Positions 57,901 to 64,000 of a stretch of 64,000 nt of DNA are shown here, piece by piece. How positions within the stretch are numbered: the first letter of the stretch is position 1; the number at the start of each line of letters is the position of its first letter. The notes under the pieces are model-generated. The model did not search any database, was not told the DNA's origin, and worked only from the letters and a program-made list of their open reading frames with translations. The position numbers were made by a program, and so were the translations under genes. Source of the DNA: Okapia johnstoni (lineage: Eukaryota > Chordata > Mammalia > Artiodactyla > Giraffidae); assembly GCA_024291935.2 (NCBI GenBank), contig JAGTYA010000026.1, positions 8,722,001 to 8,786,000 of the forward strand, given 5' to 3'.

Positions 57901-58476
57901 ACTTTTGGGGAGAGAGTTTTGCTGTAGAGGAGATATGATGGAGCCTTCTAGAATTTTAGCTTTTTTTCTACATCTTGATCTGGGTGATGGCTATCTATTT
58001 ATATATGGAATTATTCATTGAACAGTATGTATTTGTGCACTTTATTATTTGTAGTTTTACTTCAATTAAAATTAGAACAAGTGAAGAAACTTACAGCCAA
58101 TCATGTGCCATGATTGACATTCTCAGCATCTGTAGTGATGAGCCTGGTAGGGTGGTGTGACAAACAGAACTCACTGTATAATTACTTCTGTGCTTGCCTT
58201 TTCATAACCTTTTCACTTTCACCAAACATAGCAACCATATTCTTAACTTCCTCATGCTTTGTCTCAAATCTGTCCCTCTAGCATGTTATAGATGTTGAAA
58301 TAACAAATGCAATCACATCTCCACTATTTTAACAGCCTTCAGGTACTGTGTGAAGCCCACCTCACAAAGGACAGGAGACAGATCCTTTTACGCAGATTGG
58401 GTGTGCGGAACAAGTCAAACACAGAAGGTTTGGTCTCTGCTGCCTCCAGCTCCTCCTGCATGGCAGATCTCAGGAC
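45867..58476 (-). CDS. SLC22A9: SLC22A-family organic anion transporter, 3' half (exons 6-10), SLC22A9/10/24/25 group
   Basis: This is a polytopic plasma-membrane transporter of the major facilitator superfamily, and these exons encode roughly its last 234 residues. The exons are 58476-58361, 57701-57487, 47607-47499, 47047-46844 and 45927-45867. Their lengths of 116, 215, 109 and 204 nt follow the usual SLC22A exon plan, and all phases join without a stop. Visible marks are the loop [16 protein letters not shown]7 [11 protein letters not shown], the MFS loop NHLGRR, the ELIPTVLR motif, [19 protein letters not shown] and the C-terminus VTQF. The first half of the protein lies beyond the right edge. 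The sequence fits the SLC22A9/10/24/25 group; the choice of SLC22A9 rests on its tail-to-tail position beside PLAAT5 and is less sure than the family. Confidence 0.88.
45928..46843 (-). other. SLC22A intron 9
   Basis: A 916-bp intron between exons 9 and 10. G-rich at 46348-46390. No repeat recognised. Confidence 0.8.
46844..47047 (-). CDS. SLC22A transporter exon 9 (last membrane helices)
   Basis: It is 204 nt, between TACCCTAAG and AATGA|GTGAGT. It encodes [40 protein letters not shown] and [19 protein letters not shown]. The LPETR...PLPDSIQD block is the family signature after the last helix. If the donor were not used, translation would end at once with a TGA after DVENE, but the splice to the exon at 45927 restores the expected tail. 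Confidence 0.93.
47048..47498 (-). other. SLC22A intron 8
   Basis: A 451-bp intron, AT-rich. No repeat named. Confidence 0.8.
47499..47607 (-). CDS. SLC22A transporter exon 8
   Basis: It is 109 nt, between TTTCTCTCTCCAG and CTCAG|GTATAC, the standard size. It encodes [19 protein letters not shown], then [18 protein letters not shown]. The ELIPTVLR end is the E-L-x-P-T-x-x-R signature of the family. It joins exon 7 by a split glutamate codon and exon 9 by a split arginine codon. Confidence 0.92.
48255..48626 (+). mobile_element. Older L1 3' part, left half, split by the 7.1-kb L1
   Basis: It reads 'ctcccatatgacccagcaat', 'gcactgtttacaatagctag' and 'ccataaaaaggaatgaag', the end of L1 ORF2. 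It continues at 55732 after the younger L1. A tiny BovB-like insertion lies at 48504-48527. Confidence 0.85.
48504..48527 (-). mobile_element. Very short BovB/Bov-A 3'-end insertion (about 24 bp)
   Basis: Inside the L1 motif 'ggaatatt(ac)tcagcc' lies an extra block of TTCAG repeats ending GTCGCTC, identical to the last bases of BovB and BOV-A elements in reverse. Nothing else of the element is present. Confidence 0.75.
50205..51155 (+). pseudogene. L1 ORF1 with one nonsense codon
   Basis: ORF1 encodes the RNA-binding coat protein of L1. The frame has a lysine-rich coiled-coil start, then the RRM-like block [11 protein letters not shown] and the C-terminal block [17 protein letters not shown] single TAA at 50475-50477, followed six bases on by ATG in the same frame, is the only break I see. 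A truncated protein could start at 50481 (224 residues), but it would lack the coiled-coil start. Confidence 0.88.
51263..54685 (+). pseudogene. L1 ORF2 (endonuclease and reverse transcriptase), broken
   Basis: It begins [20 protein letters not shown], an APE-type endonuclease with CCLQETHL and GDFNTPL motifs. A TAG at 51629-51631 and a TAG at 52502-52504 stop it in frame. A frameshift follows near 52595, another at the CA-repeat near 52820, and more near 53500, 53830 and 54290. The RT core at 53018-53512 keeps [28 protein letters not shown] and LLFADDM. The C-terminal part ends near 55100. The protein cannot be made whole. Confidence 0.9.
55048..55317 (+). repeat. BOV-A2 SINE inside the L1 3' end
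   Basis: A dimer beginning GCTGCTGCTAAGTCGCTTCAG, flanked by the 12-bp duplication CCAATACAGTAT at 55036-55047 and 55318-55329. It is younger than the L1. Confidence 0.95.
55732..56015 (+). mobile_element. Older L1 3' untranslated region, right half
   Basis: It continues the L1 interrupted at 48626: 'atgctgtatatgaatgcata', 'tagcagaggaaactcagctc', 'cagaaactaacacaacattg', ending in AATAATAAAAAAAG. Confidence 0.8.
56270..56500 (+). mobile_element. L1 3'-end fragment
   Basis: It is similar to the end of the 7.1-kb L1 (about 55520-55715): 'gggatggggtagagaggcag', 'caatgtatggcaaaaaccat', 'gtaattagcctccaattaag'. It is a separate, strongly truncated insertion. Confidence 0.8.
56575..56780 (-). repeat. 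Bov-tA SINE
   Basis: TTGTTGTTTAGTTGCTAAGTT on the left and the reversed tRNA head (TTCTTTACTGCTGAGCCACC) on the right. Confidence 0.85.
56813..56935 (+). repeat. CHR-2-type SINE
   Basis: GGACTTCCTGGTCATCCAGTG, 'tgcactttcactgctggggg' and 'gctgcactgcatggcc', with an AAGCAAGCAAGC tail. Confidence 0.75.
57118..57340 (+). repeat. Bov-tA SINE
   Basis: GGGCTTCCTAGGTGGCGTTGG head with an 8-bp insertion near GGCAAGAAACGCAGG, then Bov-A body to GACTGAAGTGACTTAGCATGC. It lies about 150 bp downstream of the exon 7 donor. Confidence 0.85.
57487..57701 (-). CDS. SLC22A transporter exon 7 (TM7-TM8)
   Basis: It is exactly 215 nt, the usual length of this exon in the family, between CACCACAG and GAAG|GTAAGA. 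It encodes [18 protein letters not shown] through [20 protein letters not shown] and the NHLGRR loop to TLTITCVSE. Two hydrophobic membrane segments are clear. The first base completes the arginine codon split with exon 6. Confidence 0.93.
57702..58360 (-). other. SLC22A intron 6
   Basis: A 659-bp AT-rich intron. No repeat named. Confidence 0.8.
58361..58476 (-). CDS. SLC22A transporter exon 6
   Basis: The acceptor is TTTGTTTTGTTGAAG and the donor is GTGAG|GTGGGC. The exon is 116 nt (38 codons plus two bases). It encodes [19 protein letters not shown], then [19 protein letters not shown]. This is the end of the large cytoplasmic loop and the entry to TM7. It starts in phase 0, as the upstream exon should end after the 'LTLE'-type segment. 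No such segment is visible to the right, so the intron runs out of the window. Confidence 0.9.
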
Positions 58477-59335
58477 CTTCAACAAAACAAACTGTTCAGT
58501 GGTCACACAATTGTAGGCTTTGTGAGGTTCCCAGGTAGATGACTTCCCTTTGTTTCTACTGGAAAATATAGACACTGAATATGTCATGACAGGTGTACAG
58601 TGTTATGAATGGAGAATCATAGAGTTAAAGGGAAATTGTGCAGTGACAATGACATTTTGGCATGAGACTCAATTTGCCTGTTGGGAATAAAAAGGGGTGT
58701 GAAGATTGTAGATTTAGGTCAGGAAGGCACTAAAGGAAGAGTTATTTGAATTTAGGTCCAAAGCTTCATTTTTATGAGAGGGACCTGAAAGTCTGGCAAC
58801 TGAGCTTGGTTCTCAGTTGGCTGCTCTTGGTAGAAAAAAAGGTTTTTTTTTAGGAAGGAAACTAATTCTCGTGACAGCCTTAACTTTGGTCCATGAGTCA
58901 GCCTCTTTAAGGGAAATCCTTGCATGTTGTGCCTCCATGAATGAAATGCCTAGAATTAAATCTAAGGACAAAATCAGAGGAGATCTTGGAGTAGTATATT
59001 TTATGCCCAGACTTTATCACCTGGTGTTATACAATGGCTCTGCCATTTGCCAGGTATGTACCTTGAGAAGTTAATTGAATATCTTTTAGCCTCAGTGTCC
59101 TTGTCATTAAAAAGAAGAATAAGCAGATGAATAAATCAGAGAATCAGGATTAGGAGATTAGGAGAACAAAAAATAATGCCTTTCTCACAGAGATTTGTAG
59201 TCACAAATGTGCATATCAGTTTACATCTAGTACAGCTGGGATCCTTATTAACTTATTAAGTAAAAATTTTTAATTTTGTTTTTTTACTATTGTAAATGGG
59301 TTTGCTTTCCTAATTTTTCTTCCATATAGTTGGTT
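58477..59335. other. SLC22A intron 5 (part), no recognised feature
   Basis: It should be intron of the transporter gene. I looked for the preceding exon (the 'WLI...LRKAAHRNG'-type segment) on the - strand and did not find it. Confidence 0.5.
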
Positions 59336-59339
59336 GTTT

Positions 59340-59565
59340 GAGGGCTTCCCATGTGGCTCAGACGGTAAAGTGTATGTCTGCAGTGCAGGAGACCTGGGTT
59401 CGATCCCTGGGTCAGGAAGATCCCCTGGAGAAGGAAATGGCAGCCCACTCCAGTACTCTTGCCTGGAAAATCCTATGGACATGGACTGAGGAGCCTGGTG
59501 GGCTATATAGTCCATGGGGTCCCAAAGAGTCGGACACGGCTGAGAAACTTCACTTTCTTTCACTT
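59340..59565 (+). repeat. Bov-tA SINE
   Basis: GGGCTTCCCATGTGGCTCAGA head and GGTTCGATCCCTGGGTCAGG, Bov-A body to GAGTCGGACACGGCTGAGAAA. Confidence 0.85.
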
Positions 59566-59734
59566 ACACAGCTTCTGTCAGGGCAGCACTGTTATGACCC
59601 TCGCCCCACCCCAGAGTCAGACTTGGTGGTCCAGATCCCATGTCCTCCCTTACTAGCTCTATGGTCTTGTTTAGTGTATAGAAATGTAATTAATTTTTAA
59701 TATTGATTTTTTTTCCCTTCAACTTTACTGAATT

Positions 59735-60130
59735 TGCCTATCAGTTCTAACAGGCTTTTTATATGGAGTCATCAGGATTTTCTATTGCATAAACTTAATA
59801 AACAGAAACTTCAATTAAATAGAATCAAGAGATTAGAAGGGGGAGCTTCTATGTCTTGTGATAGTAGTAGAGCCCAACAGGAAGAAGAAAGACTCCTTTT
59901 CTTTCCTGGCAAGGACCAAACCAATGAAGCCATGGACTCTCTGTTAACTATAAAAGATCTCCTAACTGATTCTTCCTCCCTATAAAGGTGTTTTCTTTCC
60001 CTGGCCATGCAGGAACTCGCACATGGCTCACCATGGTTGCAGGCCCTGAAATGCAATTCTCTATTGATCCTGAATAAACCCATCTTTACTGGAGAAATAC
60101 CTAGCAGTCTGTTTGTTTCATGTGAACACT
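59735..60130 (+). mobile_element. Possible LTR
   Basis: The order CTATAAAGG (about 59983), then AATAAACCCATCTTTACTGG (about 60074), then 'tctgtttgtttca' resembles an LTR promoter and polyadenylation region. No family assigned, no viral gene nearby. Confidence 0.3.
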
Positions 60131-60430
60131 ATACATAAGATCATATCATTTGCAAGCAGAATTGATTTTACTTCTTCCTTTCTGACCTGGATGGCTTTAT
60201 TTATTTTTCTTGCCTAACTATTATGGTGAGGATTTCAAACTATGTTGAATAGACATGATGAGTGTGGGCATCTTTGTCTTGTTCTTGATCTTAAAGAAAG
60301 GCTTTTAACTTTTCACCATTGAGTATGATGTTAGCTATGGGCTTATCATATATGGCCTTTATCATATTTAGGTACATTTCCTCTATACCTAATTTTTTCG
60401 AGAATTTTTGTTATGAAAAGATATTTAATT
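60130..60430 (-). mobile_element. L1 ORF2 fragment, reverse
   Basis: On the - strand it matches the L1 RT region ('ggtgaaaagttaaaagcctt', 'ccacactcatcatgtctatt'). About 300 bp, decayed. Confidence 0.7.
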
Positions 60431-60804
60431 CTGTGGAATCTTGATCCCAGAGAGCTGGACACAGCAGTGACTAGGGTTCCTGGGGAAACATCTCACCACA
60501 GTGACAGTGCCAGCCCTGGAGAAGAAACACAGTATCTAGGATTCCAGGTATCTCTGACATCTGATCAGCATAGATGAAGCCTATGTGAGTTCTCAGAAGC
60601 AAAGTCTGTAAAAGTCCATGAAGGTTGAGTCTTGCAGAAGTATCCTGCTCTCCATTTCCTCATAGGGTAAGATCCCTGCGTGGGGACTCCTCCTGTCACC
60701 AAGCTACTCTGGATTGCAGCATGGAGTGATGCAGGTAAAATGTTGCCTGCACTTCTATGCAGATATCCTTTTGACTTTTGTGTTTCTGCTGTTTTGTCCT
60801 TGTT

Positions 60805-63800
60805 CAGTTCAGTCGCTCAGTCGTGTCCGACTCTTTGCGACCCCATGAATTGCAGCACGCCAGGCCTCTCTGTCCATCACCAACTCCCGGAGTCTACCCA
60901 AACCCATGTCCATTGAGTCGGTGATGCCATCCAACCATCTCATCCTCTGTCGTCCCCTTCTCCTCCAGCCCCCAATCCTACCCAACATTAGGGTCTTTTC
61001 CAATGAGTCAACCCTTCACATGAGGTGGCCAAAGTATTGGAGTTTCAGCTTTAACATCAGACCTTCCAATGAACACCCACGATTGATCTCTTTTAGGATG
61101 AATTGATTGGATCTCCTTGCAGTCCAAGGGACTCTCAAGAGTCTTCTCCAACACCAGAGTTCAAAAGCATCAATTCTTCGGCGCTCAGCCTTCTTCACCG
61201 TCCAACTCTCACATCCATACATGACCACTGGAAAAACCATAGCCTTGACTAGACGGACTTTTGTTGGCAAAGTAATGTCTCTGCTTTTAAATATGCTATC
61301 TAGGTTGGCCATAACGTTCCTTCCAAGGAGTAAGCATCTTTTAATTTCATGGCTGCAGTCACCATCAGGAGTGATTCTGGAGACCCCAAAATAAAGTCTG
61401 ACACTGTTTCCACTATTTCCCCATCTATTTCCCATGAAGTGATGGGACCAGATGCCATGATCTTAGTTTTCTGAACGTTGAGCTTTAAGCCAACTTTTTC
61501 ACTCTCCTCTTTCACCTTCATCAAGAGGCTCTTTAGTTCTTCTTCACTTTCTGCCATAAGGGTGGTGTCATCCGCATATCTGAGGTTATTGATATTTCTC
61601 CCGGAAATCTTGATTCCAGCTTGTGTTTCTTCCAGCCCAGCATTTCTCATGATGTACTCCGCATATAAGTTAAATAAGCAGGGTGACAATATACAGCCTT
61701 GACACACTCCTTTTCCTATTTGGAACCAGTCTGTTGTTCCATGTCCAGTTCTAACTGTTGCTTCCTGACCTGCATACAGGTTTCTCAAGAGACAGGTCAG
61801 ATGGTCTGGTATTCCCATCTTTTTCAGAACTTTCCACAGTTTATTGTGATCCACACAGTCAAAGGCTTTGGCATAGTCAATAAAGCAGAAATAGATGTTT
61901 TTCTGGAACTCTCTTGCTTTTTCAATGATCCAGCAGATATTGGCAATTTGATCTCTAGTTCCTCTACCTTTTCTAAAACCAGCTTGAACATCTGGAATTT
62001 CACGGTTCACGTATTGCTGAAGCCTGGCTTGGAGAATTTTGAGCATTACTTTACTAGCATGTGAGATGAGTGCAATTGTGCAGTAGTTTGAGCATGCTTG
62101 ACATTGCCTTTCTTTGGGATTGGAACGTAAACTGACCTTTTCCAGTCCTGTGGCTACGGCTGAGTTTTCCAAATTTGCTGGCATATCGAGTGCAGCACTT
62201 TCACAGCATCATCTTTCAGGACTTGAAATAGCTCAACTGGAATTCCATCACCTCCACTAGCTTTGTTCATAGTGATGCTTTCTAAGGCCCACTTGACTTC
62301 ACATTCCAGGATGTCTGGCTCTAGGTGAGTGATCACACCATCATGATTATCTGGGTCATGAAGATCTTTTTTGTACAGTTCTTCTGTGTATTCTTGCCAC
62401 CTCTTCTTAATATCTTCTGCTTCTGTTAGATTCATACCATTTCTGTCCTTTATCGAGCCTATCTTTGCATGAAACGTTCCTTTAGTATCTCTAATTTTCT
62501 TGAAGAGATCTCTAGTGTTTCCCAATCTGTTGTTTTCCTCTATTTCTTTGCACTGATCGCTGAGGAATGTTTTCTTATCTCTCCTTGCTATTCTTTGGAA
62601 CTCTGCATTCAGATGGGAATATCTTTCCTTTTCTCCTTTGCTTTTTGCTTCTCTTCTCTTCCCAGCTATCTGTAAGACCTCCTCAGACAGCCATTTTGCT
62701 TTTTTGCATTTCTTTTCCATGGGGATGGTCTTGATCCCTGTCTCCTGTACAATGTCACGAACCTCTGTCCATAGTTCATCCGGCACTCTGTCTATCAGGT
62801 CTAGTCCCTTAAATCTATTTGTCACTTCCACTGTATACTCATAAGGGATTTGATCTAGGTCATACCTGAATGGACTAGTGGTTTCCCCTACTTTCTTCAA
62901 TTTAAGTCTGAATTTGGCAATAAGCAGTTCATGATCTGAGCCACAGTCTGCTCCCTGTCTTGTTTTTGCTGACTGTATAGAGCTTCTCCATCTTTGGCTG
63001 CAAAGAATATAATCAATCTGATTTCGGTGTTGACCATCTGGTGATGTCCACGTGTAGAGTCTTCTCTTGTGTTGTTGGAATAGGGTGTTTGCTATTACCA
63101 GTGCATTCTCGTGGCAAAACTCTATTAGCCTTTGCCCTGCTTCATTCTGTACTCCAAGGCCAAACTTGCCTGTTACGCCAAGTGTTTCTTGACTTCCTAC
63201 TTTTGCATTCCAGTCCCCTATAATGAAAAGGACATCTTTTTTGGGTGTTAGTTCTAGAAGGTCTTGCAGGTCTTCATAGAACCGTTCAAGTTCAGCTTCT
63301 TCAGCGTTACTGGTCGGGGCATAGACTTAGATTACCGTGATATTGAATGGTTTGCCTTGGAAACGAACAGAGATCATTCTATCGTTTTTGAGATTGCATC
63401 CAAGTACTGCATTTTGGACTCTTTTGTTGACCATGATGGCTACTCCATTTCTTCTAAGGGATTCTTGCCCACAGTAGTAGATATAATGGTCATCTGAGTT
63501 AAATTCACCCATTCCAGTCCATCTTAGTTCGCTGACGTTCACTCTTGCCATCTCCTGTTTGACCACTTCCAATTTGCCTTGATTCATGGACCTAACATTC
63601 CAGGTTCCTATGCAATACTGCTCTTTACAGCATCGGACTTTGCGTCTATCACCAGTCACATTCACAGTTGGGTATCGTTTTTGCTTTGGCTCCATCCCAT
63701 CATTTTTTCTGGAGTTATTTCTCCACTGATCTCCATTAGCATATTAGGCACCTACTGACCTGGGGAGTTCATCTTTCAGTGTCCTATCTTTTTGCCTTTT

Positions 63801-64000
63801 CATACTGTTCATAGGGTTCTCAAGGCAAGAATACTGAAGTGGTTTGACATGCCCTTCTCCAGTGGACCACATTCTGTCAGTCCTCTCCACCATGACCCAT
63901 CCGTCTTGGGTGGCCCCACACGGCATGGCTTAGTTTCATTGAGATAGACAAGGCTGTGGTCCGTGTGATCAGATTAGCTAGTTTTCTGTAATTGTAGTTT
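60805..64000 (-). mobile_element. Near-complete BovB LINE (copy B), running to the window edge
   Basis: Its 3' end is at the left (TTCAGTTCAGTCGCTCAGTC). On the - strand it holds the start region near MPCGATQDG (63926), the endonuclease part ([20 protein letters not shown] at about 63600), a 248-residue frame at 62154-62900, the RT and the C-terminal part. It extends at least as far 5' as copy A. Frameshifts at about 62170 and in the endonuclease region, and a stop near 63330, break it. Confidence 0.93.
61300..62184 (-). pseudogene. BovB copy B reverse transcriptase, core intact
   Basis: A 294-residue frame, the longest in the window. It has [57 protein letters not shown] and the catalytic [20 protein letters not shown]. 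The palm-domain aspartates are all present. The N-terminal part is in another frame (62154-62900), so the full protein is not made. Confidence 0.9.

Noticed and set aside
58477..64000. Search for SLC22A exons 1-5 on the - strand
   Set aside because: No match to the preceding family segments. The space is taken by SINE, L1 and BovB sequence, so these exons should be beyond position 64000.

Overview
The window is mammalian nuclear DNA from a bovid ruminant. The evidence is many BovB (RTE-type) LINE copies, Bov-tA and BOV-A2 SINEs, CHR-type tRNA-Glu SINEs and a long ruminant-type L1. I cannot separate cattle, buffalo, sheep and goat by eye. Most of the 64 kb is transposable-element sequence, and most open reading frames are pieces of those elements. 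There is no sign of a bacterial operon, CRISPR array, phage or other unknown multi-gene system.

Two spliced host genes can be read. PLAAT5 (HRASLS5) lies on the + strand at about 6.9-24.5 kb. It has a CpG-rich first exon and five further exons with matching splice phases: 7691-7784, 9096-9204, 19667-19775, 23602-23864 and 24433-24525. The exons keep the catalytic His/His/Cys set of the LRAT/NlpC-P60-fold acyltransferases. The first exon is odd: the ATG that looks like the family start is out of frame with the rest of the protein.

The second gene is the 3' half of an SLC22A organic-anion-transporter-type gene on the - strand. Five exons are visible: 58361-58476, 57487-57701, 47499-47607, 46844-47047 and a short last exon at 45867-45927. 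The upstream exons must lie beyond position 64000. The gene belongs to the SLC22A9/10/24/25 group. Its tail-to-tail position next to PLAAT5 matches the human 11q12.3 order as I remember it, so SLC22A9 is the likeliest equivalent.

Layout: 1-6.5 kb is intergenic, with SINEs, an old L1 split by an LTR-like block, and a BovB fragment. 6.6-24.5 kb is PLAAT5, whose third intron holds a near-complete BovB (9332-12491), old L1 pieces and several SINEs. An old MER1-type hAT element sits 21 bp past exon 4. 24.5-45.8 kb is the gap between the two converging genes and holds two large + strand BovB tracts, LTR-like sequence and SINEs. 45.8-58.5 kb is the SLC22A gene, with a 7.1 kb L1 inside intron 7. 58.5-64 kb belongs to its next upstream intron and ends in a second near-complete BovB that reaches the window edge.

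The two genes do not share a pathway: PLAAT5 is a phospholipid/N-acyl transferase and the SLC22A product is a plasma-membrane transporter. They are only neighbours.
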